From Erinaceus europaeus (lineage: Eukaryota > Chordata > Mammalia > Eulipotyphla > Erinaceidae), in contig NC_080170.1 in NCBI RefSeq assembly GCF_950295315.1, positions 97,306,477-97,370,476 of the forward strand: a stretch of DNA of 64,000 nucleotides. The letters are read 5' to 3'. The notes below the pieces were generated by a model. It was not told the origin of the DNA. It made no database searches and worked only from the letters and a program-made list of their open reading frames with translations. The translations under genes and the position numbers were made by a program. Shown in pieces: positions 10,770 through 21,870 of this stretch (the stretch's first letter is position 1; every line of letters starts with the position of its first letter).

Positions 10770-11072
10770 TATAAGGGAGTGGAGCGGTAGCACAGTGGGT
10801 TAAGTGCACATGGAGCAAAGTGCAAGGACAAATTTTTAAGGATCCAAAGTGCAAGGACAAATTTTTAAGGATCCCGTTGGAGCCCCCAGCTCCCCACCTG
10901 CAGGGGAGTCACTTCATAAGCGTTGAAGCAGGTCTGCAGTTGTCTATCTTTCTCTCCCTCCTCCGTCTTCCCCTCTTCTCTCTATTTCTCTCTGTCCTAT
11001 CCAACAATGACAACAAGAATACTACAATAAAACAACAAGGGCAACAAAAGGGAATAAATAAATATTTTAAAA
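10770..11072 (+). mobile_element. SINE-A with 29-nt head duplication
   Basis: Full SINE-A. The unit AAAGTGCAAGGACAAATTTT plus AAGGATCC is tandemly repeated (10817-10845 and 10846-10874), which moves the B-box-like region 29 nt away from the 5' head. Imperfect TSD CTTTATATA / CTTTATACA. Confidence 0.92.
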
Positions 11073-11189
11073 ACACTTTATACATGAATATTTCAAAACT
11101 AACTTTGAACCAAGTAACTTAGAATTTTGGAAATATATATTTAAATTGCTATTTCATACATCAACAAAGCTGAGTTGGATTAAAGATAA

Positions 11190-11326
11190 ATATGGTGGGA
11201 GTAGATAGCATAATGGTTCATCAAAAGAACCACATTCCTGACGCTCTGAAACTTCTGGTTCAATCCCCCACACCATCATAAACCAGAGCTGATCAATGCG
11301 CTGGTTAAAAAAGCTGGTTAGAAAAA
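11190..11326 (+). mobile_element. SINE-C
   Basis: AGATAGCATAATGGTTCATC, GGTTCAATCCCC, CATCATAAACCAGAGCTGA and an A-rich end: the forward SINE-C order. Confidence 0.85.
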
Positions 11327-11328
11327 GG

Positions 11329-11600
11329 GGGGGGGGAGTCAGGCGGTAGCAGCGGGTTAAGAACAGGTGGCACAAAGCAAGGACCCGCGTGAGGATCCCG
11401 ATTCTAGCCCCTGGGTCCCCACCTGCAGGGCAGTCGCATCACAAGCGGTGAAGGAGGTCTGCAGGTGTCTATTTTTTTCTCCCCATCTCTGTCTTCCCCT
11501 CCTTTCTCCATTTCTCTCTGTCCTATCCAACAATGATGACAACAATAACAACAATAACTACAACAATAAAAACAAGAGCAACAAAAAGGATTAAAACTGA
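11329..11600 (+). mobile_element. SINE-A
   Basis: GGGAGTCAGGCGGTAGCAGC head, CCCCACCTGCAGGGC, CTGTCCTATCCAACAATGA, AAC-rich linker and AACAAAAAGGATTAAA tail. Confidence 0.93.
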
Positions 11601-11607
11601 TTTATTT

Positions 11608-11928
11608 GGGAGTCGGGCTGTAGTGCACATTGTGTGAAGTGCAACAACTGGCGAAAGGATCCCGTTTGAGCCGGCTCCCCACCTGCAGGGGAGTTGCTTC
11701 ACAAGTGGTGAAGCAGGTCTGAAAGGTGTCTATCTTTCTCTCCCCCTCTCTGTCTTCCCCTCCTCTTTGGATTTCTCTCTGTCCTATCCAACAACAAAAT
11801 CAATGGAAACAATAACAACAAAGGCAACAAAATGGGGAAAAATGGTCTCCAGGAGCAGTGGATTTGTAGTGCAGGCAACAAGCCCCAGTGGTAACCTTGG
11901 AGGCAAAAAGAGAAAAGAAAAAAAAGGG
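11608..11928 (+). mobile_element. SINE-AL with damaged head
   Basis: SINE-A body plus the forward 3' block (GGTCTCCAGGAGCAGTGGAT, GTAGTGCAGGCAACAAGCC, CCTTGGAGGC). The tRNA-like head lacks the GCAGCGGGTTAAGCG part and the sequence before CTCCCC is shortened. Confidence 0.9.
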
Positions 11929-12010
11929 TGATTTTTGTCTCCTTTGGGACAAAATCGATGGAGCTGGAGGTGATTATGCTTAGAGAAGTAAGTTAAGATA
12001 GTGAAAGACA
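11929..12010 (+). mobile_element. old LINE-1 3' fragment
   Basis: CTTTGGGACAAAATCGATGG, AGCTGGAGGTGATTATGCTT and AGAGAAGTAAGTTAAG resemble the LINE-1 segment just past the end of ORF2 (TGGATGGAACTGGAG-type). Its order relative to the next fragment shows a separate copy. Confidence 0.5.
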
Positions 12011-12014
12011 AGGA

Positions 12015-13345
12015 AACAGGAGAAACAAAAATGAAGTAAACAATTTCCTTACAAATGCATCAAAAAGAATATCTAGGAATAAACTGTAAAACATGGGTGA
12101 CCTATACTAGTAACAAGAAGACACTGTTGAAAGAAAATATACAGCTCTTTTTATTAGGGAAATACACATCAAAACCACAATGAGGCTTTATATCACATTG
12201 GGGAGACTGGCTAATTCCAAAATAGAACATGAAGCAGGGTAGGGGGAAAGGAATCTGTGAGAATGTAAAATGGTGAGGCCTTACAGAAAACAGCATATAG
12301 GCTCCTCAAAATTAAAAATAAAACTACCACATGATTCACAAATCCCATGTCTGAGTGTTTATTTAAATGTGGAAGTACATATTTGACAAGATACCTGTTC
12401 CAACTGATTATGGGCCCCAGATCACATCAAATCAATGGGGTTTACAGTCAACAATATACCTCTTTCCCATATTAGGGAGCCACTAGTAGCTCTTCCCTGA
12501 TCCAGCTTTCTGGTCCTTTTTCCAACCATGGCATCATCTCCCCAGACAATAACTTGGATCCACTGGCATATGAGATTTAAGGCTGGGGGGAGGGGGGATA
12601 GTATAGCCATAGGCCCTTTGGAATTTAACTAAAATATGCCTACTAGCTATCTACAAAATGGAGGACCCCCCCCCCCCAACTCTTCATCTGCACTATTCCA
12701 GCCCTTAGGTCCATTATTGGTCAACAGTTTGTTTGGCTTTGTATGTTAACTCTCTTTTCAACCACCAGGTTCCAGATGCTAGCATGATGCTGACCAGACT
12801 TCCCTGGACAGACAATCTCACCAATGTGTTCTGGAGCTCACCTTCCCCAGAGCCCTTCCCCACTAGGGAAAGAGAGAGACTGGCTTGGAATATGGATCGA
12901 CCTGTCAATGCCCATGTTCATCGGGGAAGCAATTACAGAAGCCAGACCTTCCACCTTCTGCATCCCAATGACCTTGGATCTATACTCCCAGAGAGTTAAA
13001 GAACAGGAAAGCTATCAGGAGAGGGGATGGGATACAGAGTTCTGGTGGTGGGAATTGTGTGAAGTTGTACCCCTCTTTTGCTATGGTTTAGTCAATGTTT
13101 CCTTTTTATAAATAAAAAAAATTTAAAAAGATACCTGTTCCTCTATATTCATTGCAACACAACAGCAGTCAAGCAATAAATAAATAAATAAATAAATAAA
13201 ACACATTAGCTTAGTTTCTGACAATAGAATGGTGGTTATTAGAGATGAAGGGGACATGAAGGGCAGTGAAATGTGTAGAGGAGTAGCAAATACAGTTGTC
13301 AAGGTGTGAATGTTTGTACCTGAAACTTTCACAGCATTTAGTCAT
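12015..13345 (+). mobile_element. ancient LINE-1 ORF2 end and 3' UTR
   Basis: Present at 12015-12401 and 13142-13345, split by a younger LINE-1 3' UTR. It carries degraded ORF2-end signatures: GAAATACACATCAAAACCAC, GAATGTAAAATGGTGAGGC, CTCAAAATTAAAAATAAAAC and, after the break, ATTCATTGCAACACAACAGC. The frame is broken many times. An (AAAT)n run lies at 13169-13200. Confidence 0.75.
12402..13127 (+). mobile_element. young LINE-1 3' UTR, 5' truncated
   Basis: The 14-base TSD AAGATACCTGTTCC (12388-12401 and 13128-13141) brackets GGGCCCCAGATCACATC to the AAATAAAAAAAATTT tail. Interior landmarks: CCACCAGGTTCCAGATGCTA, GACTTCCCTGGACAGA, AGCAATTACAGAAGCCAGAC, GGTGGTGGGAATTGTGTG. It is close to the copies at 17425-18420 and 36380-37190. 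Confidence 0.93.
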
Positions 13346-13436
13346 GTTAACTCAAAAAAAAAAACTGTAAATACACATTCTAAAATATATAATCTTTCAG
13401 CAGTAGGATAATGTTTTTCTTTTTATTTTCTTCTAG

Positions 13437-13565
13437 ATCTCTTTATTTCCACCAGAGGAAGAGAAGGACCCTCAGATCTCAACAGTTTTAAATCTTGTGG
13501 AATTAGATTCAGTTACTGACTTCAGCCTTACAGTTGCTGTCTTTTACCAACTCTTGAGTCACTGA
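13437..13565 (+). CDS. terminal coding exon of unidentified + strand gene
   Basis: A strong acceptor (TTTTTCTTTTTATTTTCTTC then TAG, ending at 13436) opens a 129-nt frame: 42 codons then TGA at 13563-13565. It begins ISLFPPEEEKDPQ and ends VAVFYQLLSH. The composition (acidic N-terminal patch, then a hydrophobic/polar segment that could be helical) is protein-like, and the DNA is not a repeat, although an ancient LINE-1 ends 90 nt upstream. AATAAA follows 53 nt after the stop. Phase 0 entry matches the exit of the exon at 7659-7713. I do not recognise the protein. Having no ATG, it would be missed by a start-to-stop ORF scan. Confidence 0.6.
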   Translation: MSLFPPEEEKDPQISTVLNLVELDSVTDFSLTVAVFYQLLSH

Positions 13566-13618
13566 TCCTTCATTCCAGAATATGTGAAAGGATGAGTGAA
13601 TCCCCAGGCAAATTCCTC

Positions 13619-13624
13619 AATAAA
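13619..13624 (+). promoter_or_regulatory. candidate poly(A) signal AATAAA
   Basis: AATAAA 53 nt after the TGA of the terminal exon, followed by T-rich sequence. It would give a short 3' UTR with cleavage near 13640-13650. Confidence 0.5.
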
Positions 13625-13649
13625 AATTTCTTTCACATTATTACTGCTA

Positions 13650-14890
13650 TAAATTTTAATGATTTTAGTGTACAAATGATGATCCTGTCAACATAGTAAA
13701 ATCAAGCAATTTGATCTTCTTCAATCATTTAATCTTCTCAGTTGTTCTGAGAGTCTGCTCCTAGACCTTCTCATTGCTAAAAACTGCAACCATCATAACT
13801 TTAATTCCATACAAGAACTTTGACCCTCTAGTATCTTGACTCTTGATCACTCAATTTCCTAGTCCCCAAGGCCCCCTTGACATTATCCCTCATACCCTTG
13901 GTGCTCTTTCCCTTCCTTTTACAACTTAAATTCTGTGCCAATCATTATATTTCCCTCACTGAACATACTCTCTAATCCCTTGCCCTTCTTTTGTGATCAT
14001 ATTTTATTGGCAGTACTAACCCTGAATAAATTACTTTTGAATCTTGGAAAAAGAGAATTCTCTGCCTACTTCATGCAGTTGAATGTAGCAAAAGAAAAAT
14101 GCAAACATGCTGAATGGTCTCACATAAAATCCATGATCACATACTGAAAGCATGCTATTAATACTTAACAGATCCATTCATGTCAACCATGGCCACTTAT
14201 TCTCACTGTAGGCTAAAAGATTATTTTATATACCTTCTACTGTCTTAAACAGTCAAAAACTTCCACCTCTACCTTAACTCAGCTTGTGATTTGCTTCTGT
14301 ATTAATGGAAAAAATTGATAAATTTGATAAGTTGGTAAAAAAAAATTCCAAGACTGTCATTGTCAAATGTACCCATGTATGAGCACCTTTACATCTTTGG
14401 GCATTTTCATGCCTAGACTCAGCCACCTCACTTGACAACACAAGGGACTTTTGCTTCTGTGTAAAATCAGTCCTTCACATATATACAAAATTTCATTCTT
14501 TTTCTACACCTCCCCCTAAACAAGTATAAAGTATAAAGAATATAAATGAAAACCACTTCTCTCTTTATATATGTATATGTACACACATATAAATGATATA
14601 TATACATAAGGATATGCACAGATATCATCATATATTTGTATATAATTATACATGCTTATCACTATCATATGTGTATATTCATATAGTATAAAAGAATATT
14701 ACATTGATACACAAATAATAAACATTATACAATGTGATTGAAACTAACGTAGTGGTGAAGAAGATGCCTACAGCAAGAAAACAAATTAAGGTATATAATA
14801 ATGTTTAAAATGAAAATACCATTTCTCTAATCAGTAAGCAAAAGAAGAAAAGTATTTACAGAACATATCCTATGTCCCCCTGAACACTGG
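13650..14890. other. non-repeat sequence; TA-rich patch
   Basis: No gene or recognisable young repeat. 14565-14700 is rich in TATATA/CATATA steps, including ATATGTATATGTACACACAT. Confidence 0.45.
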
Positions 14891-14894
14891 GCTG

Positions 14895-15062
14895 AAATCT
14901 TATATCATCTCATTCACTATAAGAGAAATGGACACATAGAAACTGACTTCCAGCAGTTAGATAACTTGCCCATGAACATACAGTCAGTAAATGGTCATAG
15001 TATTTCTCCCAAGGATAGTATGATTCCAAAGCTCATGTTCTAATCACTATATCCTGAGAAAG
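14895..15062 (+). mobile_element. MIR (ancient tRNA-SINE)
   Basis: MIR core order is visible: GTTAGATAACTTGCCCATGA, ACATACAGTCAGTAAATGG, GATTCCAAAGCTCATGTTCT and AATCACTATATCCTG. It is shared across mammals and unrelated to the hedgehog SINEs. Confidence 0.8.
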
Positions 15063-15996
15063 ACCATAATTTTCTGGATGGATAACCCTAGCATAATCTC
15101 CTAGACATTCTGCTTCGCCGACTTTGTATCACACTGCTTTGCAGCACAGGCTCAGAAGCTGGTGAGCTTTGGCAAGGACTAGGCTCTTGTTGCTGCCCCA
15201 ATGCTGACTGTCTTTTGCAAAACAGCTGTGGGACAAGCCCCAGAGGCAGTAGTATTTCAGTTGTAGGTGAGCCTGATTCTTCGATGTATAATTTCTAACC
15301 AAGTTATATAAAGTGCTCTGGGATTCCTCTGGATGAAATGTTTCCTATAAATGTAATTTGTAGTTTCATTTGCCCTATAGTTTGGAGGTGCCTGGTGATT
15401 TAATTCTCATTCACTGTATTTCAAAGTGTATTTTAAAAGCATCTTTTATCTAGTGATCACCTTCCTCAGTTGCTTGGTCAGAATTTCCTCCAAACAAAGA
15501 GGACAGAGGTAGGCATTTTCCAGCAATTTTCATATGTAATAATTTATTTTTTAAATTTATGTATGTTTGGTACTTTGTGCTTACCTCCTAGCCTCATCCA
15601 CTACATTGCAATGCAGAGGAAAAAGCATCCCTCTCTGAGATTAGGTATAAAGAGGAGTGTATATTTATCTCACTGAAAATTCCTAATCCTACAATTAAAA
15701 AAAATATTTTCTTCTCCAGAAAATGCTACTAGTTTGAATTCATTTGTTTTCTGGAAGGATGTGGTAAAACGCCTATGACCTATCTTCCTTAAAGGCTCAT
15801 AACTTAGTTACGATAGGTAAAATGGTAGAAAAATTGCACTTCTTATGTTAGAATCTTGTATTAGAATCTTATATTCTTCTTTAGTGATAAACCATAACTG
15901 TATATGATTCTGTAATTCTGAGCAATGCACACCAGCGTTCTGAGACACTATCAAAGTGGTTCTATGAAGCAGGAGTAAGGAGTTTTGTGATCTTAA
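15063..15996. other. non-repeat sequence
   Basis: No repeat recognised. A 39-nt open segment with splice-like flanks at 15469-15507 is too short to call. Confidence 0.45.
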
Positions 15997-15997
15997 G

Positions 15998-16085
15998 ATA
16001 GCAGAACTGTGTGGAATCATACCCCTCTTATCCTATGGTCTTGTCAATATTTCCATTTTTACAAATAAATTTTAAAAATGTTAAA
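15998..16085 (+). mobile_element. very short LINE-1 3' end
   Basis: Only the last about 75 nt of the LINE-1 3' UTR: GTGTGGAATCATACCCCTCT, TATCCTATGGTCTTGTCAAT and an A-rich tail that runs into (AAAT)n. AGCAGAACT / AACAGAACT flanks it as an imperfect TSD. Confidence 0.8.
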
Positions 16086-16572
16086 TAAATAAATAAATAA
16101 ATGAATAACAGAACTAGACATTCCAAGACACCTTGAAGTATATAAATTGACAAGATATATAAACAATCAAGTAACTTTATAGTACACTTGGCTGGATACT
16201 TTTATCTATTGTATTGCCTATTGAGCAATTTTTTTATATTGAGACAGAATTTATCATAGACATCTTGATTATAAATATTTTAGTTCAACTCCTCATTTTA
16301 TATCTAATATTCTCTCCAAAAGTGCTATCTGGTAGAAAGCCAGCCTCAGTTTAACTTGGTGTCCATTTTATAGTCATTCATTTTTATAAAAGAAAATGAA
16401 CTTTTTAATTGTTTTGATAGTTTTTCTACAGCAGGAAAGTTCTTTGATCAATTATTGTTGTTTTTGTTAGAGAATATAATAAAAGAAAGATATCATTGAG
16501 TCCAGAATAAAGTTTCTTGATTTTAAGTTGTAAAGCTACTTTTAAAAAAAATTACTGAATTAAAAAAAAATT

Positions 16573-16692
16573 ATGCTGGTGAGACAGCATAATGGTTATG
16601 CAAAGAGACTCTCATGTCTGAGGATCTAAAGTCCCAGGTTCAATTTCCCCCATCACTATAAGCCAGAGCTGAGTAGTGCTCGGGAAAAAAAA
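16573..16692 (+). mobile_element. SINE-C
   Basis: GAGACAGCATAATGGTTATG, CAAAGAGACTCTCATGTC, CCCAGGTTCAATTTCCCC, CACTATAAGCCAGAGCTGA, then A-rich. Confidence 0.9.
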
Positions 16693-16886
16693 ATTAAGTT
16701 GTAATGAACCAATGAAATTGTCATGCCACATAGTATTGCCATCCACTCTTTTAGGTGCTCTTTATTAGTTTGGTTGATTGGACTAAAGTTTTTAAAATTA
16801 ACTTTTAGATTAGTTTCGGATAAACTTCTAACTCCCTTGAGGAAATTCATAGATCCCTATATAGTCATATCAAGATATGGGTGACA

Positions 16887-17394
16887 CCCCTTTATCTGGG
16901 GCCCTAGTCGAGGAGTCCTGAGATTCCTACAAAGACATGATGGGCCTAGACCTTGAATAAATCCCTCTCTCCATTGTCACTGGTCATCTGCATCAGAAAC
17001 AACACTATGGACCCCTTTGTGGGCCCCCATAGGACCTTGTCCTCAATGTGAATCCACAATGGTAGAGAATGTTCCATTCTTCAAAGAGAGGCTGGACAAC
17101 ATATTCTATCTACCACCTGAGGAAGATGGGTCCTGAAACTGGAGCAGCTTGGAACATTCCTACTCCACAGAATGCAAGTTCAGATCTACAGGGATGCAGA
17201 GGTTATCCTAAGCTGAATATGGGCCCCAGATCAAATTGATGGGGGTTACATTCAACAATATTTATACACTTTTCCCATATTTGGTAGCTACTGTCTTCCT
17301 GATCCAGCTTTCTAGCCCTTTTTCCATCCATGACATAATCTCCCCAAACAATAACTTGGGTTCACCTGTATATCAGATGTCAAGCTCAGAAAAA

Positions 17395-17427
<33 letters not shown>

Positions 17428-18927
17428 ATAGTCTCTATCAGGAACAACAAAATAGACCCCTTTGTGGGCCTCCATAGGACCTTGCCCTCAACTTGGATCA
17501 ACAATGGTAGAGAATGTTCCATGCTCTGAAGGGAGGCTGGACAACATACTCTATGCTACATCTGAGAAAGATGGGTCGATAGTGGGGCAACATAGAATGT
17601 TTCTTCTCATGACCACAGAATGTGAGCTCACATCTAGAAAGATGCAGAGGTCACACAGGCTCCTAAGCTAATTATGAGCCCCAGATCACATCAAATCGAT
17701 GGGGTTTACAGTCAACAATATTTATACCCCTTTCCCATATTAGGGAGCTACTATCTTCCCTGATCCAGCTTTCTGGTCCTTTTCCCAGCCATGACATCAT
17801 CTCTGCAGACAATAACTTGGATCCACTGGTATATCAGAATTCAGGCTCAGGGGAAAAACAAAAAAGGAAAAAAGAAAAAAAAAACTAGTATAGCTACAGG
17901 CCCTTTGGAATTTAACTAAAATATGCCTACTAGCTATCTACAAAATGGAGGACTCCCCCCCCCTCCCCCCAACTCTTCATCTGCACTATTCCAGCCCTTA
18001 GGACCATGATTGGTCAACAATTTGTTTGGCTTTGTATGTTAACTCTCTTTTTAACCACCAGGTTCTAGATGCTAGCATGATGCTGACCAGACTTCCCTGG
18101 ACAGACAACCCCACCAATGTGTCCTGGAGCTCACCTTCCCCAGAGCCCTTCCCCACTAGAGAAAGAGAGAGACAGGCTGGGAGTATGGATCGACCTGTCA
18201 ATGCCCATGTTCATCCGGGAAGCAATTACAGAAGCCAGACCTTCTTCAACCTTCTGCATGCCACAATGATCTTGGGTCCATACTCCCAGAGGGTTAAAGA
18301 ATAGGAAAACTATCAGGGGAGGGGATGAGATACAGAGTTCTGGTGGTGGGAATTGTGTGAAGTTGTACCCCTCATATCCTATGGTTTAGTCAATGTTTCC
18401 TTTTTACAAATAAAAAAAAACTAATATAGTCATGGGCCCTTTGGAATATAACTAAAATAAGCCTACTAGCTATCTTCAAAACAGAGACTCCAAATCTTTA
18501 TCTGCAATATTCCAGTCTTTAGGTTCATGATTAGTCAACAATTTGTTTGGCTTTAACTCTTTTCAGCCACCAGGTTACAGATACTACCATGATGCTAACT
18601 GTTCTTCCCTGGGCAGATGACCCCACCAGTGTGTCCTAGAGCCCCACTTCCCCAGAGCTCTGCCCCACTAGCGAACAAGAGAGACAAGTTGGCAGTATGA
18701 ACCAAACTGCCAACGCCCATGTTCAGCAGGGAAGAAATTACAGATGCCAGACCTTCCACCTTCTGCATCCCATAGTGACCCTGGGTCCATACTCCCAGAG
18801 GGATAAAGACTAGGAGAGCTCAGGGGAGGGGAATGGAATATGGAGTTTTGGTGGTGGGAATTGTACCCCTCTTATCCTACAGTTTTGTCAGTGTTTCCAT
18901 TTTATAAAGAGAAATTTAAAAAAAGAA
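16887..18927 (+). mobile_element. LINE-1 3' UTR, outer copy, split
   Basis: The imperfect 15-base TSD AAGATATGGGTGACA (16872-16886) / AAGATACGGGTGACA (18928-18942) brackets the locus. The outer element occupies 16887-17420 and 18421-18927; its two parts meet at the A-rich interior segment that precedes the ATAGTCATGGGCCCTTTGG block. That A-rich segment has grown to (AAAT)n at 17390-17424. Confidence 0.88.
17425..18420 (+). mobile_element. LINE-1 3' UTR, inner copy
   Basis: It contains all landmarks from CCTTTGTGGGCCTCCATAGG to the AAATAAAAAAAAACT tail and sits in the A-rich segment of the outer copy in the same orientation. A weak repeat (ATTATAGTC / ATATAGTC) flanks it. Confidence 0.8.
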
Positions 18928-18984
18928 AGATACGGGTGACAAAGAGGATGTCAACTATCACTATGTAATATTTATTTATTTTTT

Positions 18985-19056
18985 TATTGTTACTAGGTTA
19001 TCCTGCATCTTGGTGCCTACAGGATGAATCCACTACTCCTGGTGGCCACCTCCTTT
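18985..19056 (-). mobile_element. isolated SINE-AL 3' block
   Basis: TGGTGCCTACAGGATGAATC and CACTACTCCTGGTGGCCAC match the reverse 3' block of SINE-AL, with no SINE-A body attached. Confidence 0.6.
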
Positions 19057-19560
19057 TTATCTGAAAAAATTAGCCAAAATGTTTGTCATTTTTCTTAATA
19101 ATAGTGAAAAGAATAATGAAAATTATTATGATTAATCTCTTCTACTCCTCTGGGCTTCTACTATGTCTTAAATGAGAATAATATACTTTATCATAAATAA
19201 AGCAAAGGTAACTTTATTGAAACCCAGGATAAACTTATTTGTATTCAGTATTGGTTACACTATAGCTTAAGGGGTGTGTTTAAAAGGCATCTGGACTGGA
19301 AAAAAGAGTTTATCTATTTATTTAACAAAGCAAATGGAATTATGTATACATATGTTTGAATACTGATCACAAGGAATCAAGAATAATGATTAAGGTATTT
19401 TATCATACTACATCTGGGAGCAGTTCATAAATTCTTTTGTTTGCTTATTTATATGTATGAGAACAGAGCACTTTGACATATATCGTGTTAGGGATAGGAA
19501 CCGGGATTCCATAAATCCTCTTTTCTGTCATTGAAGTCACCTCACTTTCACAGGGTAAAA
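19057..19560. other. non-repeat sequence, no feature seen
   Basis: AT-rich. I see no repeat or exon signal. Confidence 0.45.
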
Positions 19561-19718
19561 TATTTTTTAAATCATTGGGGTTAGTTAGTTGTTGACACAC
19601 AGGTACAATTTCTTGCATCCCCAAAATAGGTGTCTGCAAAATACTCTCACCCCCAACTTGGGTCCTTTTCTACTATCATGCACAACCCAGGTAGATTACC
19701 TTTAAGAAAGAGTTGAAG
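19561..19718 (-). mobile_element. possible old LINE-1 3' UTR
   Basis: TTAGTTGTTGACACACAGGT, ACAATTTCTTGCATCC, ATAGGTGTCTGCAAAATAC and CTCTCACCCCC resemble the reverse LINE-1 3' UTR pieces at 21200-21290 and 32930-32990. It is diverged, so the call is tentative. Confidence 0.45.
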
Positions 19719-19721
19719 GGC

Positions 19722-19945
19722 TAGGTGATGGCTCACCTGGTTGAGTGCATATGACAACATGCAATGACTCAGGTTCAAGCCCCTGGTCTTCACCTGTAGT
19801 GGTGAAGCAGTATTCCCGGTATTTCTCCCTCCCTCAGTCATTCATCCCCTCTCTCTTCCCTTCCTTCTCATCACTTCCTTCCTTCTTAATTTTTTGGTGT
19901 CTTTATTCAATAAATAATAAATAAATACATAAATAAAAGAATTTT
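19722..19945 (+). mobile_element. SINE-B
   Basis: GGTGATGGCTCACCTGG, CAGGTTCAAGCCCCTGG, GGTGAAGCAG, CT-rich tract and AATAAATAATAAATAAATAC tail. Confidence 0.85.
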
Positions 19946-20042
19946 TAAAAATTAAAACAGACTTGAACTTCTCTAGGTACTCTAGAATCTTTAAAGGCTT
20001 CAAAATACTCAGTTACTTTTCATTTATTAATTCCACATATCA

Positions 20043-20264
20043 CTATCTTTTGAAAATTATTTATCATTGAATATAGACAGAGAGAAATTGAGAGGAGATG
20101 GAGAGATAGGGAGGGAGAGAGACAAAGAGATGCAGCCCTGCTTCACCAGTCATGAAGCTTTCCCCCCCAAGCTTTACCCCCTGCAGGTGAGGACCAAGGG
20201 CTTGAACCTTGATCCCTATACACTGTAGTGTGTGCACTTAACCAGGTGTATCGCCAGCTGGCCT
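20043..20264 (-). mobile_element. SINE-B
   Basis: Reverse SINE-B: AGACAGAGAGAAATTGAG, GCAGCCCTGCTTCACC, GGGCTTGAACCTTGATCCC, CACTTAACCAGGTGTATCG. A duplicated CCCCCAAGCTTTACCCCC-type segment lies at 20161-20181. Confidence 0.88.
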
Positions 20265-20274
20265 CTCAGAGCAC

Positions 20275-21012
20275 TATCTGTAAAATAACTTGGTTATAAT
20301 AATAACTATCTATTGCCTTCTTAAACTTTAAGGCAGCAAGAAACCTTACAGGACCTTGTCCTCAACATGGATCAACAATGTTAGGGACTCCCCCATTCTC
20401 TAAAGGGAGGTTGGGCCAAAATTCTCTTCCACAGAGATGTAGAGGTTACACAGGCTCCAAATCAAATCGATGGGATTATTCAGTTAATCATATTTATACA
20501 CTTTTCTCATATTTGGGAGCTACTCTCTGCCCTGATCCAGCTTTCTTGTCCTATTTCCTACTCTGACACCATCTCCCCAGACAATACCTTTGGCCTATCT
20601 GCATGTTAGCTGTAGGACTCAGGCAAAAATTAATAAAATCATGGTCCCCCTGGAATATACCTAAAATAGACCACCTAGCGTTTTCCAAAATGGAGACCCT
20701 AAATCTCATTTGCTATAGTTCTGCCTTTAAGTTCCTGATTATTAAACAATTTTTTCTGCTTTATATCTTTATTCTTTTTCAGCCACCAAGATGAAGATAC
20801 TACCATGACACCAACCTGACTTTATTGGGTAGACCTCACCAATATATCATAAAACCCCACCTCCACAGAGCCCTACCCAACTACGAAAAGATATGGACAG
20901 GCTGGGAGTATGGATTGACCTGCCAACACCTATGTTCAGCAGAAAAGCAATTATAGAAGCCAGACCTTCCATCTTCTACACCCCATAATGATCCTGGGTC
21001 TATTCTCAGTGG
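20275..21012 (+). mobile_element. LINE-1 3' UTR, truncated at both ends
   Basis: CTTGGTTATAATAATAACTA to CATAATGATCCTGGGTCTA, collinear with 9460-10500. The final GGTGGTGGGAATTG block and tail are missing. Confidence 0.75.
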
Positions 21013-21194
21013 GTGTGCACTTTCCTCATTTTGTTTCTAGGGTGAAACAAACCTGGAGCTAATTAAACATCTCCCTTAGAAACCAGAGGTTCAGAGAAGT
21101 ATTGGAGATGACTGCTGAAGGTCTCAAGAGCCAATACTGCACATTGTGCTCTCATATTCAGTGGTAGGAAGTTGGTATCTTGACAATGACCATC

Positions 21195-21870
21195 ATTTTT
21201 TTTTAAATCACTTTTGTTGGCAGTCTGGAGAGGGGTGTTAAAGGTTTATAGTCAGTTATTGACATGTGGGTAAAATTTCTCATTTCCCTGTTCTTCTTCT
21301 AGCGTTTGCCCTTCTTCCGTAGCCAGTCAACAGCATCAGGTTGAGCCTGATGTAAAGTTTCGAGACCTCCTTTGAATCTGGAGAGGTGGCAGTCGTTGAC
21401 TATGTGGGTCATAGTCTGTCTGGAGCCGCAGGGGCAGTTCGGGTCGTCTCTGGCTCCCCAGCGATGGAACCCTGTGAAAGCTCTCTGCAGAACACTCTCA
21501 TCTACAACCTAGTCCCCTTTATATAATCACATATGAGAACCAAATTGCTTCTCTTCAATGCTGTGCTTCTTTTCCTTCCCCAGAGACATTTCTTTTTCTG
21601 TTGCAATACACCATGCCCAATCTAAGTTTCACTTTGTGTTCTCCCTCTCTGTCCCTATTTATCATGCCCTGCCTATAAGTGAGATAATTCTGTATTTGTC
21701 CTTCTCTTTTTGGTTTGTTTCATTTAACATGGTGTCTTCACGTTCTATCCAAGATGACACAAAGGAGATGACTTTATTTTTAAGATTTCAGTAGTATTTT
21801 GTTGTGTATATATACTACAATTTTCTTAGCTACTCATCTGTCACTGAACATCTGAGTTGCTTCCATGATT
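21195..21870 (-). mobile_element. LINE-1 3' end hosting a Vingi fragment
   Basis: Reverse LINE-1 3' UTR (TTATTGACATGTGGGTAAAA at 21257 on) continues after the Vingi piece with CAATACACCATGCCCAATC and the AAGTGAGATAATTCTGTATT segment (reverse of the ORF2-end region). Confidence 0.7.
21292..21469 (-). mobile_element. Vingi 3' fragment
   Basis: Reverse complement of the last 178 nt of the copy at 24135-25602, with only a few differences. It encodes the C-terminal part of the Vingi protein (GARDDPNCPCGS, THIVNDCHLSRFKGG) and the same stop, TAG, with a GAAGAA tail right after it. CCCTGT at 21286-21291 and 21470-21475 is a short candidate TSD. It is 5' truncated, as expected for target-primed reverse transcription. 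Confidence 0.92.

Noticed and set aside
12733..13111. Frames of 88-122 codons with SHQVPDASMML / PTRERER-type peptides (also at 18026, 29599, 52063)
   Set aside because: They recur in every LINE-1 3' UTR copy on the sense strand but differ by stops and shifts between copies; they are untranslated-region frames.
15469..15507. 39-nt + strand open segment between CCTTCCTCAG and CAGAG|GTAGGC
   Set aside because: Too short to judge, and downstream of the candidate end of the + strand gene.
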